A DNA stretch of 64,000 nucleotides from Enoplolaimus lenunculus (lineage: Eukaryota; Nematoda; Enoplea; Enoplida; Thoracostomopsidae): positions 31,451 to 95,450 of the forward strand of contig JASANG010001441.1 in assembly GCA_030248215.1 (NCBI GenBank), read 5' to 3'. Position 1 is the first letter of the stretch; every line of letters begins with the position of its first letter. The position numbers and the translations under genes are program-made. The notes beneath the pieces are model-generated. The model was not told the origin of the DNA and did not search any database. It saw only the letters and a list, made by a program, of their open reading frames with translations. Below, in pieces: positions 46,639 to 58,109 of the stretch.

Positions 46639-47599
46639 ATAATATTTTAGAATCTTACTAACGCCAACTGGTGACAGGTGCTACTACACACAGTCAGAAA
46701 TACAATAAAAACAACCACTTGGTCTGAAGTACATTTTAGAAATTAGTTATTACTAAACTGCAGCATCCAGCGAAGGTAAAGGGATATACAGAAGATATTA
46801 CATTTCTGCAAGAATGATAAAAAACAGCTAACAATGTTTCAAAATGAAACTGCTGTCTTCTAGGAATTTTAAAATTATTTCGTTCACAACTCTCGCTTGT
46901 AACGTTAACACTTGAAAATATACCCTCACGAAATGAAATCCTACGCAGCCGCACCTCTAACGCTTGGAATCTAAGAACTGCAAAACTCTTAATGAAATTA
47001 GCTTTAAAATACATTCAAATTTTAAACTGAACCTTGCTTTACAATAGCTGTTAACTTATATGATATAAGCGTGGAAACAGCTTGTTCGACAGGGGAACAA
47101 CACCAATCTCCATGTCTGCTACTTGAATAGGCAGACAAGGTGGTAATGTTCAATTTTTTTGTAATATTCCTTAAGACGTCTGGGGGGTAGACATAAGTTT
47201 TAGGACGGCAACGCTAATTTACCTACCTGTGGTAGATGCAAAAATCAGAATATGCAACCGGAAACAAACGAAAAAACTTTAACTTTAGTTATATTATCAA
47301 CATGACTACATTGTTAATGTTTAATGAGGTGTGTATGTAATGTTGTCATAAACCGATAGTATTTCTAGATACAAAGAATATTTACTGCTTGGTGGATTTT
47401 GAAATTTCTGGTCGGGTTCCAACTTTATCGGGCTAGAGATGAGCGGGTTCAGACGATGAGGCGGCCTCCGCTGTTGAAATTTTTTCAACTGCTCTATAGT
47501 TGTGAAAATATGGTGAGCTTCGAATATAACAATTCAAAATACAACGCACTGATACTGTCTTGATTCTTGTCTTTAACGGCTATAATGCTAAATCGTTGT
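46639..47599. other. Non-coding stretch, no gene seen
   Basis: ACGCCAACTGGTGACAGG at 46660-46677 belongs to the two-fold ACTGGTGAT motif family. CACGAAATGAAATCCTACG near 46926 is a GTAGCCAGGA-family end. Confidence 0.4.
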
Positions 47600-47895
47600 T
47601 TTGGAATGGCATAACATTTGGTAACTATTAATTTCTCCAAATACCGTAATTTTACAACCTAAGATACCTGGAGGGAAGCCAGAGCTCAACCCGAACATCC
47701 TTGATAAATGAAGCAAGTTTATATACATTAAAATCCAAAAATTAATTTTTGAATAAGACGACTATTTCTTGAAATAAAAGAACTTAATTTTTGAGCCGTT
47801 TAAGGTTATTGATGTCTGAAATACAAGAAGATACTTATATCTTGAAAATTTCAGTAAAGCACGAGTTTGAAATTAGAAGACTTTTTTGTGTATAT
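47600..47895 (-). mobile_element. Partial relative of the 34951-35573 element
   Basis: It shares TACAACCTAAGATACC, CTTGAAATAAAAGAACTTAA and TCTTGAAAATTTCAG-like words, in order, with the reverse of 34951-35573. It ends near CTTTTTTGTGTATA. The terminal repeats are incomplete. Confidence 0.5.
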
Positions 47896-48464
47896 ATACC
47901 TAGCGTTTAAACCTAAGACTGTAGAAAGAAAGTGTACGTACATAACTGATTATGTAGAACCAGAAAATAATACATACTTGCGTTTTGCCGTCGTCACGTG
48001 ATGTCAACCGGTTTCAATTCAATTATCGAAATTAATGCGGTACCTTAAAAGTATACTTAAAACGTGAACCACAATATTTCTGGTTTTTCACACCTTCTTC
48101 AATTAAAAACCGCTTTAAAAAGGTATACGCGAATGGATTGACGGCTTAAATACCTCGAAATTTCTGCGACTCAAAAAACCACGTGTTCACGCTGCACAAT
48201 AAGTCAAATAATTTTCTCGCTCGCTACGGTCGCTCGCAAAAAAACGTTTGCACGCGGTTTCGCCCTCCCGAAACGAAATTTAAGATACGCGCAGACCGTT
48301 TTCGACTGGACATAAGGCGTGACAGCTAGCAAGCAAAAGTGATAAAATCAAACCTATTTTCAAAAACTATAAATTTTAGACCGGTAACAGAAGAACCATG
48401 AGCTAAAACTGAGAGATGGATGACATCAGTAGAATGCCAGGGTGAGGTAGTATTTAATTCCGGA
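47896..48464. other. Non-coding stretch with one CGCTCGC motif
   Basis: TTTTCTCGCTCGCTACGGTC, followed by GCTCGCAAAA (48213-48242), is the reverse GCGAGCGAA motif, and CCTCCCGAAACGAAATTTA follows it. Otherwise nothing is supported. Confidence 0.4.
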
Positions 48465-48796
48465 GACTAGCGGATCCAGAGGGGGACGGGGCAGGCTTAC
48501 GCCACCCCATCAGAAAATTTTGGTGTTACAATTTTTGTCCTCAGAAAATTTTCTGTAAAAAAACTATTTTTCCCGCAGAATCTTTTGTGATAAAATGGTA
48601 AGGTCCCTCCTACCTTACAATTTTTTACAATTTTTCCCGCAACATTTTTGTGATAAAATGGTAAGTTCTACCTTACAATTTTTTGCCTACAGAAAATTGT
48701 TTGGTGATAAAATGACAAGGTCTTAACCTTGCAATTTTTGCGTTTTATAACATTTGCCGGCCCGCCCCCCGTCAGAAATTTTTGGATCCGCCTCTG
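48465..48796. mobile_element. Family H hAT-like MITE with 8-bp duplication
   Basis: The ends are GACTAGCGGATCCAGAGG and TTTGGATCCGCCTCTG. The flanking octamers ATTCCGGA and ATTCCAGG match at 6 of 8. The interior has repeated TGATAAAATGGTAAGG and CAGAAAATTTT words and no coding sequence. Confidence 0.75.
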
Positions 48797-48824
48797 ATTC
48801 CAGGGCAAATTTGAAGTATGCATA

Positions 48825-49160
48825 TACATATATATTTATCAGGTACAACTGGAGGTCTGCCTCCGACTCCCTCTCCGGCAGAAAATCGGCCTCCGGCTCC
48901 GGCTCCGGTAGAATTTTTGCCAGAGGATCCGGCAATTCTGGTAGTAAAATTTTGCATAACTTTGCAAAATTTATCAGCGCGTTTCGTTTAATTTCGTCAC
49001 AATTTTCAGGAAAGAATTTACGAAATTTCACCAGAAAATTAGCGTAAAAACCAAACAACTTATATTGCAAATATTGGCTAAAATAACTAATTAACCATCA
49101 TTTTTACAACCTAGTTTAGCCTTTACCTCCGGCTCCGGCTCCGGCTCATGCAAGTTTCGA
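48825..49160 (+). mobile_element. Family E CTCCGG-rich repeat, best copy
   Basis: CTCCGGCTCCGGCTCCGG-type clusters occur at 48850-48910 and 49124-49147. They bracket a conserved core (TAGTAAAATTTTGCATAACT, CAATTTTCAGGAAAGAATTT). Overlapping frames on both strands up to 115 codons follow from the GC-rich ends. Confidence 0.65.
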
Positions 49161-49603
49161 AACGGGAATTTTTTGAAAAACGTGAAAAATAATTGCATTT
49201 ACAAAGAATTACGCTATTGTTACAAACAGATTTCGAACTGGCGATGCTGATTCGTCAAAGTTAAAGTTATACCCTCCAGAAATTTAACCCTGGTTACATT
49301 ACTGCTGAGTTCAAGTTTACATTTACCTTAAGTTCGAAAATTATATAATTCACAAAAAGTTGGAACATAATTGGTGCAATCAAATCTAAATTTTGTGACT
49401 ATTGAGTTTGCATCGAGGTCCACGGCGCGCAGGGGGACACTGGACGGTATTACTGGCCAAAACTTCACCGGTCCCGCCCAGGTAAGTTCGATCACATTTA
49501 TTGCTCTACTTCAATTTTATGATTTTCGTAGCCAGGAAATTCATGTATCAATAGAGTTTTTAGACACGGTTTCAATTTCCGACACAAGAAACTTTTGAAT
49601 TCA

Positions 49604-49791
49604 GACCAGTGTATAGAACAGGGCCGTAACAGTTGGTATATATACATATTCCTAACCTCTATGCCTAAGCCTACGCGTATGAATGAGTTTATACCTAAGT
49701 CTGAGCCTAAGCAAAAAATTGTTCTACAACTTACGCGTACTCTATTGCAGTCCAGTGAAAAATTGTTCCGACTCTGGTATTTACATGAGCC
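49604..49791 (+). mobile_element. Family A MITE
   Basis: The ends are GACCAGTGTATAGAACAGGG and TATTTACATGAGCC. The interior CCTAACCTCTATGCCTAAGCC is a decayed hexamer block, followed by CTCTATTGCAG. The flanks show no good duplication. Confidence 0.7.
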
Positions 49792-50359
49792 CAAATTTGC
49801 AACGTCGGCCCTCGTCATAAATATTGCCAGATTCGCCGGCAAAAACACGTAAAACTTACTATTTTCACTACATGCTTCATAAAACATAAATGACGGCAGT
49901 TTCGATGATAATGTCTTTACGACAAAACTTTTGTTCTATAGAAGCAAAGATATATTTTAAATTTTTACTTGATTCATTAATAATTCGTAGTACATTTTTG
50001 CTTTCTTACACAATAATATACGCCACTATTTGATAGGTTCAAAACATTTTGCAATACCAACGAGCGGGGCGTACCCGCTCGTCAGAAAATTGTTTGTGAA
50101 AAACAGGTAATAAAATGTACCTGCCTACATTACACTCTTTCCCTTTGAGAAAATTGGCACATAAGTATATAGCACATAGGAAAAATTGTGTTTCCAAACT
50201 TTTACCAACCCCCCTCGCCGTCAGAAGTTTTTGGATCCGCTCCTGGCTATACCTTTTGCTTTATGGACTGAATTTACTTCAACAATTTGTCAAAGTAGGT
50301 TTATTTTGTTTGCGGATGCGCAGAATCGAATCCGCTAGAGGTGGTTGGTAGAATACCTG

Positions 50360-51130
50360 CAGGGGTGGATCCAAACGGGGAGAGGTCCCCCATCAGCGAT
50401 CAAAACCAAGAATGTGCATTAAGGTTAAGCACAAAAATGGCATTTGGCTTCATGCTCGCTGAAATTATGTAACTTCAAGTTTAATGGAAAATTTTCAATT
50501 ACTGGCTTAACTATAATTGGTATCTAATCTACACTGTTCCACTCATCTCGACGAAATGTTTGCAAATGGCACGTAGGAACAAAAATTATTGTTCAATCTC
50601 AAAAAATCTAATTGTTGCAAACTTTACATTTAGGATATTAGAGTACAGTAAGCTAGTAGCCAGCTCACCAAGCTAAAAATATGTTAGAAAAGGGATTTTC
50701 GATTACTTACAACTGAGGTTGAAAGTTTGCAAAATATTGTCTACACGGAGGGCTGAGCCGCCTGTGGCCACTATCGTTACGGGTTCGTGGAGGAGCCTAA
50801 ATATAATAGAATTAAGAAAAATGCTGCGTCGACTACTGTACATTAAATGCACTTGGATAATACAGCACAAAATCAACTTCTATCACACCGATCCGTTTCG
50901 GACCCAGTCTAAAACCTCAGTCTTCTATTGGATTTGTATGTATATATTCAGCGGCGGATCATCCACAAACTTCGGACACGGTACGTAAACGATATTCAAT
51001 TGAAGCAACGTCGCAAGCAAAGCCAGCGAGAAGCCAGACACGATTTATTACTAAATCTTAACACAAAATTTTGGTTTTAATCCCTGTTGTAGAAAGCATA
51101 GGCTGTGGGGCACCTTTGGATCCGCCAATG
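50360..51130. mobile_element. Family H element containing a family B copy
   Basis: The left end CAGGGGTGGATCCAAACGGGG and right end CTTTGGATCCGCCAATG are an imperfect inverted pair. Inside, 50649-50787 has family B ends (TAAGCTAGTAGCC and CGTTACGGGTTCG) and a decayed core, suggesting a nested insertion. GCAAAGCCAGCGAGAAGCC lies at 51017-51035. No clear target duplication was found for either. Confidence 0.5.
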
Positions 51131-51239
51131 TACGGTATAATGTATTTATATGCATTTGATATATATGCCTACATGTATGTTTATTTAATTTTCTAAAAAC
51201 AAGAAAACCAAATAAAACAAAATGTGATTAAAACACATT

Positions 51240-51499
51240 AAAGTTCATTGATTATTGCGTAAAATGATACATTTCCAGCTAAATTGATTTTAGCTTGACT
51301 TCCGCCAAAAACATAACTGCACGGCTGGGTTGAGCGGTCACACGAGGGTCCCATAGGCTTATCGTTGTAGGGATACCTCTGGGTACTGCGCTCTTGAGAG
51401 GTTAATGTATTGTGCAAAATTTGCCCGTAGATCGCGGAGCGATTCCGCTTAGGGCCAAAACTGGTGGGATTTATTACATTTGAGACGCGGTGCGGACGT
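51240..51499 (-). CDS. Candidate terminal exon, unrecognised
   Basis: On the minus strand a possible acceptor (branch-like CTGAC, then TTCACGGGGCAG ending at 51500) opens a frame of about 86 codons. It ends at TAA (51240-51238 as the stop). About 55 bp beyond lies ATTAAATAAA, a possible polyadenylation signal. The product includes VSNVINPTSFGPKRNRSAIY and then GPSCDRSTQPCSYVFGGSQA; it is basic and Ser/Tyr-rich with no domain I recognise. GC content is above background. It could instead be an internal exon ending at a weak donor near 51280. The coding status is uncertain. Confidence 0.38.
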
Positions 51500-51576
51500 C
51501 TGCCCCGTGAACGCAAGCAAGTGGAACGGGGTCAGATGATCGTCTGGCGTATAACCAAGCAGTTGGAAAATTAAGA

Positions 51577-51762
51577 TTATGAGCTTGTGAAGCCTGCGCT
51601 ATCGAATATGTGCAGACGACGACCTAAAGTAAACCGATTTATACTCCTACGTAATCGTTCTTTCTCAATTCCTCCTCCACGAGTTCGCATACTTGGCACC
51701 GCTGTTTCCGGTTCCTTGTTTTTAGGTTTCTGTAGTGGTGTTGTTGTCGCCTTTGTTTCCAT
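51577..51762 (-). CDS. Weak candidate first exon
   Basis: ATG at 51762 sits in a favourable animal context (AAAACAATGG) after CAACAACAAAA. It opens 61 codons: METKATTTPLQKPKNKEP, then a basic part with MRTRGGGIEKERLRRSINRF, to TAA. No strong donor is visible, though CCAAGTATGC is possible. The opposite strand has a frame with a hydrophobic stretch, which I take as a shadow of this Thr/Gln/Lys-rich sequence. It lies 78 bp upstream of 51240-51499 and could belong to the same gene. Confidence 0.22.
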   Translation of the reverse strand: METKATTTPLQKPKNKEPETAVPSMRTRGGGIEKERLRRSINRFTLGRRLHIFDSAGFTSS

Positions 51763-51877
51763 TGTTTTGTTGTTGCTTTCGCTACAAAAATGTTTGGTCT
51801 ACATTTTCTGCCCGGATTTCAAAATTATATGCAAATCTTGAAAATTTAAGCTTCAAATTATGCAAATTTCCATTAAC

Positions 51878-51994
51878 CATGATTTCTAAGTTGTAGACAG
51901 AGGCGGCTGAGTTCGAGCAAAGAAGTCTGTTGCGGCAAAGCCTTTTCTGCCAACTGTTCTCTCGGGTTCCGGTGGCCTTAGGTGTCATCAGCAC
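51878..51994 (-). CDS. Weak candidate exon
   Basis: The acceptor ACATTTCTAG is good, and only one frame is open after it, starting VLMTPKATGTRENSWQKRL and continuing through LCSNSAASVYNLEIM. The only downstream donor is a poor ATG|GTTAAT. The open frame continues to about 51782. The function is unknown. Confidence 0.22.
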
Positions 51995-51999
51995 CTAGA

Positions 52000-54140
52000 A
52001 ATGTGGCAAAAAATATTAACGTGCTTAATGCATAATGTTTCTAAATTCGATACAATAAAATGTAGGTGTCCAACTCTATAAGGGACTAAGCCTAAGTTTT
52101 CAGGGAGTTCTCAAACTTTGTTACAGTTGACTTCCAGCGGCGTACCGAAAAATCTGGTTCGGGGGGGGGGGCGCATCTTGCCAGTTCCGTGCCTTGGCTT
52201 TCCGCCTAAAAGTTAATTTTAGAACTCTTTAGTAGTGACCAATATAATTTTTTGGCGGGATATATAAGATTGGTCACGCTTTCCTACTCGGCTCGGTGAG
52301 CAATTTTAAAGTCCTCTTTTAGGTTCCGCAAATTTTTGGCTGGCTAGGTAACTGGGCCAAACCGCATTGTTCGTTACGTGAACACATTTAAAGAAAATAT
52401 CGCGAGCGAAGCGAGCGAAAAGCTACACACTGATACCTTTAGTTCTCCAGAAACTGTTTTTTGTGTGTAGTATAAAACTACAGTTTTGATCTCTGCGAGC
52501 GTATGTTGTCTTGGAGTTGAAACAGAGTGCGAAAAGGTCGTTGCCAGGATTTAGGGTGAGTTTTGAAGAATTCGCAAGCCAAGCAAGCGAGAAGCTATAC
52601 ATTATTTCATTATTAAATCTCTACTGCTTGGTCTGAATCACCAAACCGGAACCTCCTCTTGTCAAGAACTTGTGTAAGCTTTGTACAATTTTTATAATAG
52701 CTAATTAGGTTGGGAAATTGACTATGAAGTTCTCCTTTGGACAGCATTCGCGAGTGAAGCGAGCGAGAAGCTAGGCGTAATTGTTTGTAAATTATGACAC
52801 ACGAACTGATTCGAATTGGGGGAGGGCGTCCCCCGCCCCGCTCTCGGTATGCCCCTGTTGATTTCTGAGACGATGGTTTTTCCCCTGTTATTTTATCTCA
52901 TTAATAGTTCATTGCAAATATCCCCCGCAGGACGGGGTTATTTTTGTTGACTTCTGACTCAGACGAGTTCGTTTCGCGATCGAACAAGCCTGAGCCAGGT
53001 TCTGGTTGATACCAGCCGGACCCAAGTCGCGCGTTTTTGTACATATCCTCTCTTTGTCGTATTTTTCTTTATAGACCCTGGTTTTGTAGCCGTCTATAAG
53101 TTTTTATCCAATTGTTTCGTTTGAGTAATTTTGGTCCCGGTGATAATAGCTACGCTATAAGCGTAAGCCCACCACGAGCCGGGGATTGCCATCCGGAACA
53201 CGGTCCATGTTACTTTTAGGGCCTTCCCGGTTTCTGGTGGGTCTGCAAAAGAGTACGCTTACATTCTAGGTTACATCTTGCTAAAGTGGGTGCTGCTCTT
53301 TGAGGTCGGGCCGCCCAAATGGAGCGAGCCAAACTTGTTTTAGGAAAGGGTTTATCCCTTCAACCTTCAAGTCAACACCTGTGGATGCAAACCCACAAGA
53401 AGTCCGTCTATAATACATCGGCGTAGCCAGGATTTTGGTTTGGGGAGCATACAAATACTTTAAATATATCGTATCTTAATCGTATAAAAACAGTCACTAC
53501 ACATGCAACAACGCGTGAGAAAATAAAGTGTGCGAGTATGAAACGAACAGGAGACCGTAGTTTTAATTTAATCGACAATGAAATTTTTCCAAAACCATTA
53601 GGAGGCATGGCTTCCTTGGCCACTCCTGATTACGCAGCTGCCCTAATAGCAATGCTTACGAGGGGAATGCTGGAAAAAACCACTATGGATGAAATACACA
53701 GGTACAACTGATAAAAAAACATGTACCAGACCAAATATGAGAAAAATATTCCGCGATGACTATCACCAGAGTGAATTTAGTTTTTCGCACGCGCAGTCAA
53801 GGATAAAACAGCTTTAGTCTAGCGCATATGGCATTTTTTATATTAATCAGTTCTCGTTAGTGGGTGCATTAAGCATGAATAATTGCATTCATGTGGAGAA
53901 CATATATACATAGGTACATACATACATACAACATATATAATCATGGTTGCGGACCGGAAAAACCATCGAAAAAAATTTTCCCGGTCTCTTTCCGTATTTT
54001 CCGAGGGGTGGAAAAACAAAAAACTTTATTATAATATTAGTAAATCATTCGGAAATCAGCGACAAAACATCGCGGAAACCGTGAGGAATTGGTTTTTCTC
54101 ACGCTTCCGCCGCCTCGAAGGCTGATTTACTGGGCGGAAC
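52000..54140. other. Non-coding stretch with clustered GCGAGCGAA motifs
   Basis: The motif GAATTCGCGAGCGAAGCGAG and variants occur near 52402, 52571 and 52749, each followed by AAGCTA. Each follows a short C- or G-rich transposon-like segment, such as the run of ten G at 52160-52169 and GGGGGAGGGCGTCCCCC near 52818. They are probably several decayed copies of one element. GGCGTAGCCAGGATTTTGG lies at 53422. A fragment related to the nested hAT element (GGACCGGAAAAACC, TTTTCCGAGGGGTGG) lies at 53950-54017. Confidence 0.5.
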
Positions 54141-54983
54141 CAGTGGCGGATCCAGGAAAACCTTGAAATGGAGCACCGCCACGAGACATAGTGGAAGCAT
54201 TCGCGAGCAAAGCGAGCTAGAAACCATACGCCATGTTAGTGCTAAGCAGGGTTGTTGGCCGGAAAAAATACCGCAAAAATGGTTTTTTCCCCATTTTTTC
54301 ATTTTTTCCGAGAGGGGTGGAAAAAATGGAAAAAATGGAAAAATATTAAACGATTCTTAAATATAGTTTGCAACTAAATATAATATATAATAACGTTTTT
54401 AGACGAATACGTAACTAATTTTCATGCAACTCCTTTATTGGACTCAAAAATTTTTTGTCGAAAAGTTATACAAATTATATAACATTTGACACAGGTTGCG
54501 GAGCTAAAGACGAATACAGTTAAATGTTTCCCAATCAGACGTCTGTCTAACGAGTTATTATTAAATAACTAAATATGACGCCGAACCATGATCGCTTGCA
54601 GCGCGCCAAATCAGTTATTTGACAACAACTCGTTAAGCAGACTTTTGATTGCAGCAAATTTAACACCACTCAACCGTCAAACGATATAATTTGTCCAACT
54701 TATTGAAAAAATATTTTTGGGTCCCAAAGGGCTGAAATTGTGGTTTCCAAAATTCAGATTTGGGCATGAAATGATGCTCAAATATGAAAATAGTTTCAAA
54801 CTGCAAGCATTTTTGGGCAAATTTCACTCAGACAAAGAACGAATTTTTCCTTTTTTTCCATTTTTTCCAGATACAATGGAAAAAATTCATTTTTTCCGGT
54901 CATAATTTTTTCTGAAAAAAAAACAACCCTGGTGCTAAACCTCTAAATACAAAATCTTGGTTTCCCCTTTGGATCCGCCAGTA
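54141..54983. mobile_element. Family H hAT-like element carrying a nested element
   Basis: The left end is CAGTGGCGGATCCAGGAAAA and the right end TTTGGATCCGCCAGTA. Inside the left end is TTCGCGAGCAAAGCGAGC, the dispersed motif. The element is split by the insertion at 54247-54931; without that it is about 150 bp. The flanking octamers GGCGGAAC and CGAGGAAT agree at five positions. Confidence 0.7.
54247..54931. mobile_element. Nested 685-bp hAT-like element
   Basis: The ends CAGGGTTGTT and AACAACCCTG are perfectly inverted. The flanking octamers GTGCTAAG and GTGCTAAA match at 7 of 8, an 8-bp target duplication. Further in, GGCCGGAAAAAATACCG and TTTTTTCCGGTCATAATTTTT continue the inversion. 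TTTTTCC and GGAAAAAATGG words dominate both arms. No transposase is seen, so it was mobilised in trans. It is younger than its host element. Confidence 0.88.
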
Positions 54984-56104
54984 CGAGGAATATGTGAATA
55001 CATGCCTCTCTTAAACTTCCGGAATGACCAGGAAAACACATGTTTACAGGTTCTAATTTCAACGACACTTTACCAAAGCTACGGTGGCTCCTCAGGGTCA
55101 ACACAGGTTAGGAGAGTTGTGGCTGCTATCGCGCCAGCAGTCCTACGGTGCTATAAAGTATGCTATACAAATGGTTTCGTAATCAAATTGGAATTCCAGT
55201 TGCAGCCCTGATACTATATATTTCTTTAATCTTACAGTGATTACTATATATTTGAGATTTTTCTGTGTCTCTTTGACGCGCCATCTACTACAGATATATG
55301 CAGCGTTAAGTTCGTTTAATTTCATTTTTCATGTATCAAAAAGCTACAAATTCTAGATGCAGATTTTTTGCCGGACTGAAACCCGCAAGTTTGTGCCTAT
55401 CTCAGCTGGTACATGCACATTTTTATAGGTATATGACAGCTCTGTAGTGCGTGCAACTGCAGCAAGCTTATCATCACGTGTTATTAAATGTTGACACTTA
55501 ATAAAATAGCAACTTAATTCTTCTAATGTCATTTTTCAAAACACAACTCATTCATTAACGATTTTGGGCTTGCGGGAGCATTAGCACAGAAAACTGTAAA
55601 ATTATTCGAGCCGTCGATTTGTTGCCCTGCTTAGGCCTTTAGGTAGGTGACAATTTATCCGGATCATCGAGATGTAAGAAGAACAAGTTGTCAGAGAAGA
55701 TGAGTTTTGGGCGACAAATTGCCATAGAATCCACATACACTCTCTAAAGGCTTAAAATTTTTGTATATTTCGCTTATCGTGAACGTCCCTAATCATTGCA
55801 CTCGTATTTAAAGTTTTGACTCGTTAGATTTTTGCTGTAAGACTTTGGTCCCAAAAATTGATCAATTTGCAGACTAGACGACGTTGTTTATCAAAGCTGA
55901 GTCGAATGATGCTTAAATTTTGACGCTGTTTGGCCACTGATTCACGAGTTGTGATAGTGGTGTGTGTGCGGGCATTGCGACAATTGTTTGTAACGGTGCC
56001 AAATCAGTTATTTGACCATAACCTTAAATACAATTAGATTATTTTGAAATTTACATAAATGACTAGATTGTAGTTTTAGCGCTGCACTAAAGTGTTTAAT
56101 TAGA
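54984..56104. other. Non-coding stretch, no gene seen
   Basis: No exon with two good splice sites, no RNA gene and no transposon end was found. The 84-codon plus frame at 54957-55211 begins inside a transposon end. Confidence 0.4.
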
Positions 56105-56340
56105 GATGCGCTATAATTTTTCGTACGGCGCTGTCCGTCAGCCGTTAGTTAGCAGTCCGGACCAATCCGTCACCGATGGCGCCGCCTACACCTTCAGCGC
56201 CGCCCGACAACTGTTCAGCGCTGTCCGTTTCCCGTTCGGCGCTATTTGTCACCATACGGTACCGTACGTGGGAAGGCACTGTACTGATGACGAACAGCGT
56301 ACAGCGCTGTACGATAAGTACTTATACAGCAACCCTTATA
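56105..56340. mobile_element. GC-rich MITE of the CGCTATAC type
   Basis: The left end is GATGCGCTATAATTTTTCG, then TACGGCGCTGTCCGTCAG. The right end, on the other strand, is GGGTTGCTGTATAAGTACTT and then CGTACAGCGCTGTACGC. Subterminal words GGCGC, CAGCGC and GTCCG repeat throughout. The 79-codon frame here is a by-product. Confidence 0.6.
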
Positions 56341-58109
56341 GTTAATTAGTCTATTTCAAAATTATAGTGTTACACAGCTGGGAACGTGGATCAATCAAAA
56401 ACAACAAAATCAAAATATATAAAACAGGCAAATTATTTTAAGATCAAAGAAGTAGGACTCATCACCAAAAACATTGTTAGCATAATTAAGTAAACAGATT
56501 TCAGTTGAGGTAACAGAAAATAAATCTGCTTTTAATTTAGCTCCACCATGGCTACAGCGAATGCAAGCAGCAATACTTTAGTATATTCAATCAAACGGGC
56601 ATCATCAAGGTGTAAACGGCGGATAGTAAAAATAGCGGAAACAGAAACGTAAACGGAAATCGAATACTAAAGTATTAAAGTACCAAAGATGTTTTATATA
56701 CAGGCCAACAGAATTGAGGCGTCCAAATATTCACTAGGGATTCTAAAATTTTAGAGAAAAATATTGCAGATGCACGGAAAATTTTATGATTTTGGAAAAA
56801 AATCGTCATTTTTATTTCATTCCAAACATTGCAGCATATTTGTAATGAAAAATTGAGAGAAATATACTATGTTTATAACTTATTTTGGACGCAAAAATAA
56901 CCAAATTCTAATATTTCTACAACGGAAACGGACGATTTTGCCCGGAAACGGATGTCCACTTACACCTTGATATATGTACATATGTGTGTGATGTTGGTGG
57001 ACTCTTGCTTCGCTAATGACAGTTAAAATAAACATATTAAAATATAACCAATTAGCAATACACTCAGTGAAAAGTGTTCATTATTGTTGTCAACTGAAGG
57101 GCGGCAGCTGCTTCTTGACCCACGCCCCAGGATTACGTTTTAGGAAATTAAAATTATGCTTTAGTCTCATTTTGATGTTTCTTCTAGATTTTGGGCTTGA
57201 CAATTTCCGCCAAAAATATTGATTCAGCAGTAGTTTCCAATTTTACTATTTACTAAACCTGTCTATAAATATATACTCCATCATTATTTATTTACTTTTT
57301 TCTCATTTTAAAATTTTACATTGATGTATAATGTAAATACATTTTACACTGTTCTTAAACAGTTTGGAGCGCATCAAAAACGGTTTTAAATTTTGAGCAG
57401 TTTTGTAGTTTGTATTTATGATGTGAAAAATGTTACCGAGATAACTGATATTTTTTGAATCGTCTGGGTAAAGGTAAAAGTGGCCGTAAACAAATATATT
57501 ATTCCCTTACTTAAATTTGTAGGGACACTCGTTTCATGTTCACATCGATAGCATTGAAAAAATACAAAGTAGCCATATACTTGTTAACGTGGTTGCAAAG
57601 CTGCATCCATGAAACATGTCTGCCAAAACATTTCATTCCTAATAAATGCCCAGTACTTTTTGGTTACATTATGTTTCGCTCTTTAAATTCTAACCTCCAT
57701 CGTGTGCATTGACTTTCAAATGAATGTGGTCTAATATCATAAGGACACGGTAGTGTCTCTTATAATATGTTTTACTCCAAAAGTTTGTTTTTTCAAACTG
57801 AATCTATTTCTGCGGTATTAAATAGGATTCGTTTTATTTTAATTGTGTTGCAAGACCTACATTGTTACTTGCGTTACAAAGTCGAACAACCATTGTTTTA
57901 AAAGTTATGGTGATCTAGGTTGAAATGTCATATTCAATCTGTGCAAATTTTTCTTTCATTTTGGTTCAGATTTTTGGCGTTGAGGTTATCTCAACCACCA
58001 TCGATACATAATAAGCGCTGTTTGCAAAATGATTAGGGTATTCATTGTTGCGTTGGCTAACTTGGTTAGTAATGCGTCGTCCACAATAACGTGCGTACGC
58101 TGTGTGGAT
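56341..58109. other. Non-coding stretch, no gene seen
   Basis: Unremarkable A/T-rich sequence. A ~60-bp palindromic word set near 56640-56960 (GGAAACGGAC, GGAAACGGAT) hints at an old MITE. Nothing firm. Confidence 0.35.

Noticed and set aside
49498-49887. 129-codon minus frame, the longest outside the satellite.
   Set aside because: Most of it lies in a family A MITE and its flanks; no domain and no splice support.
51587-51841. 84-codon plus frame with a long hydrophobic stretch that could be a membrane segment.
   Set aside because: It is antisense to a Thr/Gln/Lys-rich frame with a better start context. Pyrimidine-rich antisense DNA gives hydrophobic runs by chance.
56106-56345. GC-rich 79-codon plus frame as an exon.
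   Set aside because: The GC-rich words are inverted across the segment and match MITE subterminal repeats, so it is transposon sequence.
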